Shown: piece after piece, positions 24,987-34,421 of the stretch | Layout: every line of letters begins with the position of its first letter | Numbering within the stretch: position 1 is the stretch's first letter | NCBI RefSeq assembly: GCF_963675455.1 | Contig: NZ_OY776217.1 | Location: forward strand, 620,001-684,000 | Length of the DNA stretch: 64,000 nucleotides | Direction: 5' to 3' | Source of the DNA: Emcibacter sp. | GTDB lineage: Bacteria; Pseudomonadota; Alphaproteobacteria; Sphingomonadales; Emcibacteraceae | The notes under the pieces: model-generated | Databases searched by the model: none | Told to the model about the DNA's origin: nothing | The model's input: only the letters and a program-made list of their open reading frames with translations | Position numbers and translations under genes: made by a program

Positions 24987-26408
24987 TTATGCAGCCTCGG
25001 CAGCCATCTTCTTGGCTTTTTCGATGGCTTCCTCGATGGTGCCAACCATATAGAAGGCAGCTTCGGGAAGATCATCATGTTCACCGGCAACAATCGCCTT
25101 AAAGCCTTTGATGGTGTCTTCCAGGGCAACGAATTTACCAGGTGAACCGGTAAAGACCTCGGCCACATGGAACGGCTGGCTGAGGAAGCGCTGCAGTTTA
25201 CGGGCACGTGCCACAACCAGTTTGTCTTCCTCGCTGAGCTCGTCCATACCAAGAATGGCGATAATATCCTGCAGGGATTTATATTTCTGCAGTATTTCCT
25301 GAACCTGGCGAGCCACTTTATAGTGCTCTTCACCCAGAACATCGGCCGACAGAATACGTGATGTGGAATCCAGCGGATCCACGGCCGGGTAAATACCCAG
25401 CTCGGCAATCTGACGGCTGAGAACGGTTGTCGCATCCAGGTGGGCAAATGAAGCCGCAGGGGCAGGGTCGGTCAAGTCATCGGCAGGAACGTAAATGGCC
25501 TGCACGGATGTAATGGACCCTTTGTTGGTGGATGTAATACGCTCCTGCAGGGCACCCATGTCGGTGGCCAGAGTAGGCTGATAACCCACCGCAGAAGGAA
25601 TACGGCCGAGCAGCGCGGACACTTCGGCGCCAGCCTGTGTAAAGCGGAAGATGTTGTCGACGAAGAACAGCACGTCCTGGCCTTCCTGGTCACGGAAATA
25701 TTCCGCCAGAGTCAGACCGGTCAGGGCCACACGGGCACGGGCTCCCGGAGGCTCGTTCATCTGGCCGTATACGAGAGCGGCTTTTGAGTTGTTGCCTTCC
25801 AGGTCGATAACGCCTGATTCGATCATTTCGTGGTACAGATCGTTCCCTTCACGGGTACGTTCACCAACACCGGCGAATACGGAGTAACCACCGTGACCTT
25901 TGGCGATGTTGTTGATCAGTTCCATGATCAGAACGGTCTTGCCCACACCGGCACCACCGAACAGACCAATTTTACCGCCCTTGGCATAAGGCGCCAGAAG
26001 GTCAACCACTTTAATCCCGGTTACCAGAACCTCGGCTTCCGTGGACTGGTCCACAAAGGCAGGAGCCACATTATGAATGGGCGCAACAGATTTATGACCG
26101 ATGTCGCCACGCTCATCGATCGGCTCGCCGATCACGTTGATGATACGACCCAGCGTCTCCGGTCCAACCGGCACACTGATAGGAGCGCCTGTATCTTTGG
26201 CTTCCTGACCGCGGACCAGACCGTCGGTGGAGTCCATCGCGATGGTACGGACGGTATTTTCACCCAGATGCTGGGCCACTTCCAGGACCAGTCGGTTACC
26301 GTTGTTGTCAACTTCAAGAGCAGACAGGATGGCCGGCAGTTCGCCGTCGAACTGAACGTCGACAACGGCACCAATCACCTGGCTGATACGACCTGTATTC
26401 TGTGTCAT
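24987..26408 (-). CDS. atpD: ATP synthase F1 beta subunit
   Basis: Catalytic subunit of F1. The 473-residue protein carries Walker A GGAGVGKT, the catalytic Glu in GVGERTREGNDLYHEM, the Walker B strand DVLFFVDNIFRFTQAG, the family signature PAVDPLDSTSR and the DELSEEDKLVV motif that contacts gamma. Length is normal. It lies 45 bases after atpG in the operon. Confidence 0.99.
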   Translation of the reverse strand: MTQNTGRISQVIGAVVDVQFDGELPAILSALEVDNNGNRLVLEVAQHLGENTVRTIAMDSTDGLVRGQEAKDTGAPISVPVGPETLGRIINVIGEPIDERGDIGHKSVAPIHNVAPAFVDQSTEAEVLVTGIKVVDLLAPYAKGGKIGLFGGAGVGKTVLIMELINNIAKGHGGYSVFAGVGERTREGNDLYHEMIESGVIDLEGNNSKAALVYGQMNEPPGARARVALTGLTLAEYFRDQEGQDVLFFVDNIFRFTQAGAEVSALLGRIPSAVGYQPTLATDMGALQERITSTNKGSITSVQAIYVPADDLTDPAPAASFAHLDATTVLSRQIAELGIYPAVDPLDSTSRILSADVLGEEHYKVARQVQEILQKYKSLQDIIAILGMDELSEEDKLVVARARKLQRFLSQPFHVAEVFTGSPGKFVALEDTIKGFKAIVAGEHDDLPEAAFYMVGTIEEAIEKAKKMAAEAA

Positions 26409-26453
26409 TTATTTAACTCCCGGGGCGCTTGTGCCCTCGCTCCAGTTTCTCTA

Positions 26454-27332
26454 TCAGAGCGCTTCCGCGCCCGAAATAATTTCAATCAATTCGTTTGTAA
26501 TCACAGCCTGACGGCTTCTGTTGTAAGTCGTCCGCAGTTTGTCAATCATGTCCCCGGCGTTACGGGTCGAGCTATCCATCGCTGTCATACGGGAGCCCTG
26601 CTCACTGGCGGCATTCTCAAGCAGCCCGCGGAACATCTGAATACCCACGTTGCGGGGCAGAAGTTCCTCAAGGATGTCCTTTTCGTCCGGCTCATAGTCA
26701 TAAGCCGCACCACCAAGATCCGCCGTATTCTCTTCATCAAAAGAAGCCGGGATCAGCTGCTGCCCAGTCACGATCTGGACAAGGGCTGACTGAAACTTGG
26801 CATAAAACAGCGTGCAGACGTCAAATTCACCGGCATCGAACATTTCGAGAATACGCTCCGCTATCGGAGAGACATCACCATATCCCAGGTTTTTCACATG
26901 GGACATGTCGAAATGCTCAATCATGCGGGAACCAAAATCACGACGCAGGGCGCTGCGGCCTTTTTTACCGATGGTAACGATTTTGACATCCTTGCCATCT
27001 GCCAGGAGACTGGCGATTTTAATCCGCGCCGCCTTGACAATATTGGTATTGAAACCGCCGCAGAGACCGCGTTCGGAAGTGGCGACCACAACCAGCTGCA
27101 CAGTATCACTGCCGGTGCCAGCCAGAAGTTTCGGACCACCGGCCTGACCTTTCATGCTTGCCGCCAGAGAACCAAGAACCAGTTCCATCCGCTCCGCATA
27201 GGGGCGAGCGGCCTCGGCAGCTTCCTGCGCCCGGCGCAGTTTGGAAGCCGCCACCATTTTCATGGCCTTGGTGATCTTCTGCGTGCTCTGCACACTTGCG
27301 ATACGGTTTCTGAGGTCTTTAAGGTTAGCCAT
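26454..27332 (-). CDS. atpG: ATP synthase F1 gamma subunit
   Basis: Central rotor shaft of F1. 292 residues, starting MANLKDLRNRIASVQSTQKITKAMKMVAASKLRRAQ, with GLCGGFNTN in the middle and the C-terminal signature SRMTAMDSSTRNAGDMIDKL...YNRSRQAVITNELIEIISGAEAL. It is of normal length and intact, between atpA and atpD. Confidence 0.98.
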   Translation of the reverse strand: MANLKDLRNRIASVQSTQKITKAMKMVAASKLRRAQEAAEAARPYAERMELVLGSLAASMKGQAGGPKLLAGTGSDTVQLVVVATSERGLCGGFNTNIVKAARIKIASLLADGKDVKIVTIGKKGRSALRRDFGSRMIEHFDMSHVKNLGYGDVSPIAERILEMFDAGEFDVCTLFYAKFQSALVQIVTGQQLIPASFDEENTADLGGAAYDYEPDEKDILEELLPRNVGIQMFRGLLENAASEQGSRMTAMDSSTRNAGDMIDKLRTTYNRSRQAVITNELIEIISGAEAL

Positions 27333-27373
27333 ATTGACTTGTCCTTATCTTTCTCTGTTACGCTTTCCAGACT

Positions 27374-28906
27374 TTAGACGAAGCTTTTCGCATAAGCATC
27401 CAGAATGGATTTCAGCTTGTCGATAGTTTCGTCAGAAAGCTTGCCCTCAGTCCGGATAATCTCCAGAACATCCTTGTGCTTGCTGTGCATTTCTGCCAGC
27501 AGGGCTTCCTCGAAACGACCAACGGCAGAAACCTCGATACCATCCAGATAACCGTTCACACCGGCAAAGATGGAGACAACCTGCTCTTCCACCGCCAGCG
27601 GTGAATACTGAGCCTGTTTCAGAAGTTCCGTCAGACGGGCGCCACGATTCAGCAGTCGCTGAGTGGAGGCATCCAGGTCGGAACCGAACTGCGCGAAGGC
27701 GGCCATTTCACGATACTGGGCAAGTTCCAGTTTAATGGAACCGGCAACCTGCTTCATGGCTTTGATCTGGGCAGATGAGCCCACACGGGACACGGACAGG
27801 CCCACGTTAATGGCAGGACGGATACCCTGATAGAAGAGCTCTGTTTCCAGGAAGATCTGACCGTCGGTAATGGAAATCACGTTGGTCGGAATATAGGCAG
27901 ACACGTCACCGGCCTGGGTTTCAATCACCGGCAGAGCGGTCAGTGAACCGGCACCGGCGGCATCACCCATTTTCGCAGCACGTTCCAGAAGACGGCTATG
28001 CAGATAGAAAACGTCACCCGGATAAGCCTCACGTCCCGGAGGACGACGAAGCAGCAGGGACATCTGACGATAAGCCACAGCCTGTTTGGACAGATCGTCA
28101 TGAACGATCAGGGCATGCATGCCGTTGTCACGGAAGAATTCACCCATGGCTGTTCCGGTGTAAGGAGCCAGGAACTGCAGCGGGGCAGGCTCGGAAGCGG
28201 TCGCGGCAACCACGATGGAATATTCCATGGCGCCTTTTTCTTCCAGAGCTTTCACGATCTGGGCAACGGTGGAACGTTTCTGACCCACAGCCACATAGAT
28301 ACAATAAAGTTTCTTGCTTTCGTCGTCGCCGGCGTTGACATCTTTCTGATTCAGGAAGGCGTCGATGGCGACGGCGGTTTTACCGGTCTGACGGTCACCA
28401 ATGATCAGCTCGCGCTGGCCACGGCCGATCGGCACCAGGGCGTCAACAGCCTTAAGACCTGTCTGCACCGGCTCATGCACAGATTTACGCGGGATAATAC
28501 CCGGCGCTTTCACTTCCATACGTGTACGGGTTACATCGGTCAGGGGACCTTTACCGTCGATGGGGTTACCCAGGGCGTCAACCACACGGCCGAGCAGGCC
28601 ACGGCCAACAGGCACATCCACGATGTTACCTGTACGCTTGACGGTATCGCCTTCTTTAATATCGCGGTCATCACCGAAAATCACGACACCAACATTGTCG
28701 GCTTCCAGGTTAAGCGCCATACCCTGAATGTTACCGGGAAATTCAACCATTTCACCGGCCTGTACATTATCCAGACCATACACACGAGCAATACCGTCAC
28801 CTACGGACAGTACTTTACCAACTTCAGATACTTCAGCTTCCTCGCCGAAATTGGCAATCTGCTCTTTCAAGATCTTGGAAATTTCCGCTGCACGGATGTC
28901 CATCAT
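27374..28906 (-). CDS. atpA: ATP synthase F1 alpha subunit
   Basis: Regulatory nucleotide-binding subunit of F1, about 510 residues. It shows the N-terminal RAAEISKILKEQI, Walker A GDRQTGKT, and the signature PAINVGLSVSRVGS. Two ATG codons are adjacent (28906 and 28903); the first overlaps the atpH stop (ATGA) and the second has better spacing to AGAGG, so either may be used. Confidence 0.98.
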   Translation of the reverse strand: MMDIRAAEISKILKEQIANFGEEAEVSEVGKVLSVGDGIARVYGLDNVQAGEMVEFPGNIQGMALNLEADNVGVVIFGDDRDIKEGDTVKRTGNIVDVPVGRGLLGRVVDALGNPIDGKGPLTDVTRTRMEVKAPGIIPRKSVHEPVQTGLKAVDALVPIGRGQRELIIGDRQTGKTAVAIDAFLNQKDVNAGDDESKKLYCIYVAVGQKRSTVAQIVKALEEKGAMEYSIVVAATASEPAPLQFLAPYTGTAMGEFFRDNGMHALIVHDDLSKQAVAYRQMSLLLRRPPGREAYPGDVFYLHSRLLERAAKMGDAAGAGSLTALPVIETQAGDVSAYIPTNVISITDGQIFLETELFYQGIRPAINVGLSVSRVGSSAQIKAMKQVAGSIKLELAQYREMAAFAQFGSDLDASTQRLLNRGARLTELLKQAQYSPLAVEEQVVSIFAGVNGYLDGIEVSAVGRFEEALLAEMHSKHKDVLEIIRTEGKLSDETIDKLKSILDAYAKSFV

Positions 28907-29487
28907 CCAACCTCTTTCATAGATTCTTCAAGATTAGCAAGTTTAGTTTTCAGTGAGCTGTCGATCATACGGGAACCAATATTGACAACCAGGCCGCCTA
29001 GCAGGCTTTCGTCAACATTTGTTTCCACATTCACGTCACGTCCAACCATGGATTTGAGTTTGGCTTTCAGAGCATCAAGCTGGGCTTTGGTCAGTTTGTG
29101 CGCCGTCACCACGGAGGCATTGACTTCACCTTTATGGTGAGCCAGCTGCCGGGAAAATTCTTTAATGATATTCTTCAACTGGTCCAGACGGCGGTTGTTT
29201 GCCACAACCGCTACAAAATTCTGCACCAGCTTGCCGAGCCCGGCATGGTTCGCAACAGCCGCCATGGCCCTGCCCTGCTCTTCGCGGGAAAAGACGGGGC
29301 TCTGCGTCAGGCTGGAAAGTTCGGCACTTTCGTTGAGAAGCGCTTCCAGGGTGGCAAGATCTTTCGCCACATCGTCTAGCGCATTTGCTTCTTTTGCAAG
29401 ATCAAAGAGAGCGACGGCATAACGGCCGGCAAGGCCTGAAATGGTCAGCTTTTCGGAAGCAATGTTTGAGGATAGTTCAGATGACAC
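28903..29487 (-). CDS. atpH: ATP synthase F1 delta subunit
   Basis: Links the F1 head to the peripheral stalk. 194 residues. Features are the N-terminal LAGRYAVALFDLAKEANALDDV and the C-terminal signature VETNVDESLLGGLVVNIGSRMIDSSLKTKLANLEESMKE. It is the first gene of atpHAGDC; the membrane (atpBEF) genes are elsewhere, as usual in alphaproteobacteria. It overlaps atpA. Confidence 0.97.
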   Translation of the reverse strand: MSSELSSNIASEKLTISGLAGRYAVALFDLAKEANALDDVAKDLATLEALLNESAELSSLTQSPVFSREEQGRAMAAVANHAGLGKLVQNFVAVVANNRRLDQLKNIIKEFSRQLAHHKGEVNASVVTAHKLTKAQLDALKAKLKSMVGRDVNVETNVDESLLGGLVVNIGSRMIDSSLKTKLANLEESMKEVG

Positions 29488-29749
29488 CTGGTCTTCCTTA
29501 ACTTATTATTTCACTTTGTACTGTCACAAGGAGAGAGGCCCTTTTTAGTCCGGGTGCAAACCCCTGTACGACAGCTAAAAATTTCTAACGCGCGGGTTTA
29601 CCTAGCACAGTGATCCTGAGTGCGCAAGCCACCTTTTGGCCGCAAAGTTACGATTTTTGGAATTTATACAAAATAAGGCCTGAATTGAAACGTCTATCAA
29701 TTATAACGGTTCATCTGAAACAGCCTTAAGCCCCCATATTCCCTGACGT

Positions 29750-30628
29750 TCAGAAAGACCTGCCAAGAGTCCGGGAATAGTTGATCAATTGCCTCCGCGG
29801 CCACAAAAGATAATAGACCCTGGGCGTATAGTCCCCCTTCTCGAACAGGTTCCGCCGGGTGCCGGAACGGGTCAGGGCGCCAGAATCGGCATCCTCGTCG
29901 CTATGATAAAAAATCCCGGCGCCATACTGTTCGGGGATTTCCCTGAGATAAGCCAGTTTGGGGCTGATTTTTGCCACTGCCGGATCAAAAAACCAGGCAT
30001 GGCGCATCAACCCCTTCAGATGGGTATTGAGTTCGAGAATTTCCCCGATCAGCCTGTAGGATTTTTCCCATCCCGCCGGATTGAACTGTTCGAGGTTGGC
30101 CAGATGGATATGAATTGTCAGCAACGGGCCGCGGCCTTTCAGCCCGAACAGCATCATGATGGCGAGCCTGAAAAACTGGCTGATACCCTTTTTAAACAGC
30201 AGGCTTCTCGGAACGCCTGAAATTTCCAGCAGGCCCGGGCCTGCCGGAATCAGCCGGCCGCTTACGATCCCGATATCCTTGGCGAAAAGGTCATTTTCCC
30301 AGCCAAAGACATAATCTGCATCCGCCACATTGGTCCTGAGGCGATCAAACTCATGCACATAAAATGCGCCGATGGATTCCGGCACTTTGACCGGCAGTTG
30401 CTCCGTCCGAAAACTTTCCATGAGCTGAAGCACGGCCAGTCGATGAAAGGCGTCACAGTCTTTCAGGCCGCTCTCCCTGTAAAATGCTTCAAGCTCGGGA
30501 CTGTGATAATGATATTTCATAGTCGCCGGAATGGATCTCAGAATCAGGGCAAACTGATCAAGGCGACGTTGAACCTCCTCCGCTGAAAGGCCCTTTTCCT
30601 GCTCCAGGATGTCAAAAAAATTCTGCAT
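29750..30628 (-). CDS. Uncharacterised protein, 292 residues
   Basis: I do not recognise this protein. It has no signal peptide and is soluble apart from one moderately hydrophobic stretch (QFFRLAIMMLFGLKGRGPLLTIHIHL, about residues 150-175). It is rich in aromatic and charged residues, with candidate fold-core motifs YHYHSPELEAFY, FGWENDLFAKD and AGIFYHSDEDADSG. It starts 46 bases after the priA stop, in the same direction, and is followed by a 262-base gap before atpH. Codon use looks like its neighbours. It could be a conserved lineage-specific protein; no function is proposed. Confidence 0.7.
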   Translation of the reverse strand: MQNFFDILEQEKGLSAEEVQRRLDQFALILRSIPATMKYHYHSPELEAFYRESGLKDCDAFHRLAVLQLMESFRTEQLPVKVPESIGAFYVHEFDRLRTNVADADYVFGWENDLFAKDIGIVSGRLIPAGPGLLEISGVPRSLLFKKGISQFFRLAIMMLFGLKGRGPLLTIHIHLANLEQFNPAGWEKSYRLIGEILELNTHLKGLMRHAWFFDPAVAKISPKLAYLREIPEQYGAGIFYHSDEDADSGALTRSGTRRNLFEKGDYTPRVYYLLWPRRQLINYSRTLGRSF

Positions 30629-30671
30629 TCATCCAGTTCCAAAACTGTCCAAAAATCTGCGCCGACTCTGC

Positions 30672-32858
30672 CTAGAAAAAACTGATCGGGTCAATATCCA
30701 CCTGTATCCTGACGGCGCCGGCGAACCTGGTTTTATCCAGCCATGCCCGCAGTACATTCTGGATATTAACCTGCTTTTCGGTTTTCACAAGCAAGCGGTA
30801 ACGATGTTTTCCCCGGAGGTAGGCCAAGGGCGCCGGAGTCGGTCCAAGAACCTGAACACCCGCCATTCGGGGCGCGGCACGGCCGAGTTGTCGCGCGGCA
30901 GTCACCACCGTATTATAATCTGCACCTGAAAGAATCACTGCCGCCAGACGGCCAAAGGGGGGCATGCCCTGCTGTTCCCTCGCATTGGCTTCCTGCTCCA
31001 GGAATGTGTCCCGGTCGCCGCTGACAAGGGCGTCAATGACCGGATGCTCGGGCATGAAGGTCTGAAACAGCACTGTACCCGGTTTTTCCGCCCGTCCGGC
31101 CCGGCCCGCCACCTGTTCCAGCTGCTGCCAGGTGCGCTCCGCCGCCCGCATGTCGCCACCGCTCAGGCCCAGGTCCGCATCGACCACCCCGACCAGGGTC
31201 AGGTTGGGAAAATGATATCCCTTGGTGACAATCTGGGTGCCGATGATGATATCTACCTCGTGCCGGGCGATCGAGGCGACCATTTCGCGAATCTCCCCCG
31301 GGCCCGTCATTTCGTCACTGGCCATGACCGCAAGCCTGGCCTCGGGAAACAGTTTTTCCACTTCCTCGGCCACCCGTTCGACGCCGGGGCCACAGGCGAC
31401 CAGGCTGTCCTCGCTGTCACATTCAGGGCAATGTTTCGGTTTACCCATCCAGTGGCCGCAGTGATGGCATTGCAGCCGGCCGGTCTTTTTATGTTCCACC
31501 AGCCAGGCGGAACAATGGGGGCACTGGATCCGGTGACCACAGGTCCGGCACAGGGTCAGCGGCGCATAACCCCGGCGATTGAGATAAAGCAGGGACTGAT
31601 GTCCCTGCGCCAGATTTTCTTTCAGGGCCTCCCTGAGCGGGTCGGACAACCATTCCCCGGATGCCGGCGGAAATTTGCGCATATCGATGGCATGCATGTC
31701 CGGCAGTTCGGCAGGGCCATGCCGCTCACCCAGATAGAGCCAGTCATATTTGCCGCTTTCCGCGTTGACCAGGGTTTCCAGCGACGGGGTGGCCGAGGCC
31801 AGAATCACCGGACAATCGGATTGGTGGGCCCGCACCACCGCCATATCGCGGCCATGGTAAAAGACGCCGTCTTCCTGCTTGTAGGTGGGGCTGTGTTCCT
31901 CATCCACGACAATCAGGGACAGGTTCTGGAACGGCAGGAACAGGGCCGAGCGCGCACCTACGATGACCCGGACATTGCCCTGAATCACCCCCCACCAGGC
32001 GCGGCGGCGCTGGGCCGGGGTCAGTTCCGAATGCCAGATCACCGGTTCTTCTCCGAATCTCTCCTTGAAACGATCCAGCCACTGGGCGGTCAGGGCAATT
32101 TCCGGTACCAGCACCAGAATCTGGTTTCCCGGTTTCAGCAGCGCTTCGTGGACCGCCTCGAAATAAACCTCGGTCTTGCCGGCCCCGGTCACACCTTCCA
32201 GCAGGCTGGCCTGGAATTTGTCCTTGCGCACCAGATCGCGAAAATGCTCGCCGGCCGTTGCCTGTTCGGTTGACAGGCTCGGGGCGATCAGGCTGGTATC
32301 GGGTTCGGGGAACGGATCGTCACCGCGAATTTCCACCGCGGCCATCTGCCCGGCCTTGACCATCCCCCGGATGACACCCTCGCCCACACCTGCGAGGTCC
32401 GCCCAGTCCCGGACACTGAGCGGCATATCACTCACGGCAGCGTCATAAACCTTGCGGCGGGCCGCTGTCAGGTCATCCGGCTGCTCCACCGACAGACGAT
32501 AAACTGTCCGGCTTTTGGCCTGCTCAAAGGCGCGGGGCACCGAAACCGCCATTTTAAGGACGGCGCCCGGCGGCGACAAAGTATAGGCCGCCACCCAGTC
32601 GACAAAACGCATCAGGCTGTCGGGCAGGGCCGGCAGGTCAAAGCGGCCATAGATATGTTTCAGCTTGTCTTCCGGTATATCGGACGGCGGCGGGTCCAGC
32701 GACCAGACAACCCCCTGCAGACTTTTTGACGCCAGCGGCACCTCGATAAAGTCACCTTCCCTGAGCGGCAGGTCGGCGGGCGCCAGATAATCAAGCACAC
32801 CTTGCAGGGGCAGGGGCAGCAAAATCTGCATACGTCTGGAAGGAAATAATGTTGTCAC
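30672..32858 (-). CDS. priA: Primosomal protein N' (replication restart helicase)
   Basis: Superfamily 2 DNA helicase that reloads the replication machinery at stalled forks. 728 residues. After the N-terminal DNA-binding region come Walker A GVTGAGKTEVY, the DEEH box (VVDEEHSPTYKQEDG), and a zinc module with CRTCGHRIQCPHC and CHHCGHWMGKPKHCPEC (two four-Cys sets). Helicase motifs V and VI are seen in IGTQIVTKGYHFPNL and QVAGRAGRAEKPG. The start is GTG at 32858 or ATG at 32831. Position near atpH is common in alphaproteobacteria. Confidence 0.96.
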   Translation of the reverse strand: MTTLFPSRRMQILLPLPLQGVLDYLAPADLPLREGDFIEVPLASKSLQGVVWSLDPPPSDIPEDKLKHIYGRFDLPALPDSLMRFVDWVAAYTLSPPGAVLKMAVSVPRAFEQAKSRTVYRLSVEQPDDLTAARRKVYDAAVSDMPLSVRDWADLAGVGEGVIRGMVKAGQMAAVEIRGDDPFPEPDTSLIAPSLSTEQATAGEHFRDLVRKDKFQASLLEGVTGAGKTEVYFEAVHEALLKPGNQILVLVPEIALTAQWLDRFKERFGEEPVIWHSELTPAQRRRAWWGVIQGNVRVIVGARSALFLPFQNLSLIVVDEEHSPTYKQEDGVFYHGRDMAVVRAHQSDCPVILASATPSLETLVNAESGKYDWLYLGERHGPAELPDMHAIDMRKFPPASGEWLSDPLREALKENLAQGHQSLLYLNRRGYAPLTLCRTCGHRIQCPHCSAWLVEHKKTGRLQCHHCGHWMGKPKHCPECDSEDSLVACGPGVERVAEEVEKLFPEARLAVMASDEMTGPGEIREMVASIARHEVDIIIGTQIVTKGYHFPNLTLVGVVDADLGLSGGDMRAAERTWQQLEQVAGRAGRAEKPGTVLFQTFMPEHPVIDALVSGDRDTFLEQEANAREQQGMPPFGRLAAVILSGADYNTVVTAARQLGRAAPRMAGVQVLGPTPAPLAYLRGKHRYRLLVKTEKQVNIQNVLRAWLDKTRFAGAVRIQVDIDPISFF

Positions 32859-33019
32859 CGAAGTTCCATATCAGGATGTTATTCTTTTTGAAATTCTTCA
32901 GGCCACTATATGATATTATACAAATTGGGCAACAACGGGGTTGCACTGAATGTCAAATCGGGGTACCGACAGGGCAGGATACATAAGGTTATATAGCATT
33001 CTGAAAAGGTAAGAACACG

Positions 33020-33673
33020 ATGAAATTTTTTCTGGACACCGCCGAGATCGACGATATCCGTGAACTGGCCGCAAGCGGACTGGTTGACGGGGTCACCACC
33101 AATCCATCACTGGTGATGAAATCCGGACGGGATATTTTTGAGGTCACCCGCGAAATCTGTGACGTCGTTGACGGTCCGGTCAGTGCCGAAGCCACTGCCC
33201 TTGACTATGACGGTATCCTGCGGGAAGCAGAAAAACTTTATGACATCTCCGACCAGATTACGTTGAAAGTGCCGCTGACGGTGGATGGCCTGAAAGCCTG
33301 CAAATATTTCACCTCCCAGGGCAAGATGGTCAATGTGACCTTGTGTTTCTCCGCCTCCCAGGCCTTGCTCGCCGCCAAGGCCGGCGCCACCTTCATTTCC
33401 CCGTTCATCGGCCGTCATGATGACATTTCCCAGGACGGCATGGCCCTGATCGACGATATCCGGACCATCTATGACAACTATGATTTCAGCACTCAGATCC
33501 TGGTCGCCAGTGTCCGTCATCCCCTGCATGTGGTGGACGCCGCCCGCATCGGCGCCGACGTGGTCACCATCCCGCCGGCCGTGATGCACAAACTGTTCAG
33601 GCATCCCCTGACCGACAACGGTCTGGAAGCCTTCCTCAAGGACTGGGAAAAAACCGGTCAGAGCATTGCCTGA
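33020..33673 (+). CDS. Transaldolase / fructose-6-phosphate aldolase family protein
   Basis: A 217-residue protein of the short TalC/FSA subfamily. It starts MKFFLDTAEIDDIRELAASGLVDGVTTNPSLV and has the Schiff-base Lys in ITLKVPLT. The length (217 against about 220) and the FISPFIGRHDD and ATSVRHPLH-like segments place it in the group annotated as probable transaldolase, close to fructose-6-phosphate aldolase. Whether it transfers dihydroxyacetone or simply cleaves fructose-6-phosphate is not settled by sequence. Between priA and DUF484-xerC, a usual place in alphaproteobacteria. Confidence 0.93.
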   Translation: MKFFLDTAEIDDIRELAASGLVDGVTTNPSLVMKSGRDIFEVTREICDVVDGPVSAEATALDYDGILREAEKLYDISDQITLKVPLTVDGLKACKYFTSQGKMVNVTLCFSASQALLAAKAGATFISPFIGRHDDISQDGMALIDDIRTIYDNYDFSTQILVASVRHPLHVVDAARIGADVVTIPPAVMHKLFRHPLTDNGLEAFLKDWEKTGQSIA

Positions 33674-33704
33674 GTAATCTTTGTCGCTAAACCGGGAACA
33701 GGAA

Positions 33705-34421
33705 ATGCCGGAAAAACTAACCAGCAGCGAAAGCGAAATCAGCGCGGACAAGATCCGGGACTGGCTGAAACGCCATCCCGACTTTCTGCTGGAAAACCCT
33801 GATCTCCTGACCATCCTGACCCCCCCTTTCCGGCCGTCCAGCGGTGACCGTGTGGTGGATTTCCAGCAGGTGATGCTGGAAAAGCTGCAGCAGCAAATCG
33901 CAGAACTGAAGGATTTTCACGGTTCCCTGATTGACGCCACTCGCAACAATATGTCGACCCAGCAACAGGTCCATGATGCCGCCCTTGCCCTGATGGAGGC
34001 GGAGGGACTGACTGAACTGAGCCATACCCTGGTCAGCGACTGGCCGCAGATGCTGGCGGTTGATGTGATTGCCGTCTGTTTCGAGAAGGGTCACGATAAA
34101 CAGATCCCGGCCCTGCCCGAAGCCCGCCCCCTGAAAAAGGGCCAGGTGGACAAACTACTGGGCCGGGAAGACGCCTGCCTGCTGCGCGGCGATGTGGAAG
34201 TTCTGGAGGATATTTTCGGCCCGGCCACCGAACTGATCAAGGCCGAGGCATTGATCCGCATTCCGGCCACGGACCATTATCCGGAGGGCCTTCTGGCCTT
34301 CGGCAGCCGGGACCCGAATATGTTTACTCCCGGTCAGGGCACGGAACTTTTACGCTTCCTTGAGGGTGTATTTGGCCTATACTTGCAAAGATGGATGAAA
34401 CAGGAAGCCTCGACCAGCTGA
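33705..34421 (+). CDS. DUF484 family protein
   Basis: A 238-residue cytoplasmic protein of the DUF484 family. The N-terminal DKIRDWLKRHPDFLLENPDLL is the family hallmark; a helix (VDFQQVMLEKLQQQIAELKDFHGSLIDATRNN) and a GAF-like C-terminal part (LAFGSRDPNMFTPGQGTELLRFLEGVFGLYLQRWM) follow. The molecular role is unknown. Its gene overlaps xerC by 31 bases, a conserved arrangement suggesting a link to chromosome dimer resolution. ATG 33705 is chosen over an in-frame TTG at 33681. Confidence 0.9.
   Translation: MPEKLTSSESEISADKIRDWLKRHPDFLLENPDLLTILTPPFRPSSGDRVVDFQQVMLEKLQQQIAELKDFHGSLIDATRNNMSTQQQVHDAALALMEAEGLTELSHTLVSDWPQMLAVDVIAVCFEKGHDKQIPALPEARPLKKGQVDKLLGREDACLLRGDVEVLEDIFGPATELIKAEALIRIPATDHYPEGLLAFGSRDPNMFTPGQGTELLRFLEGVFGLYLQRWMKQEASTS

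Noticed and set aside
31044..32273. Open frame of about 409 codons opposite priA.
   Set aside because: Antisense to an intact helicase gene with all motifs; biased composition only.
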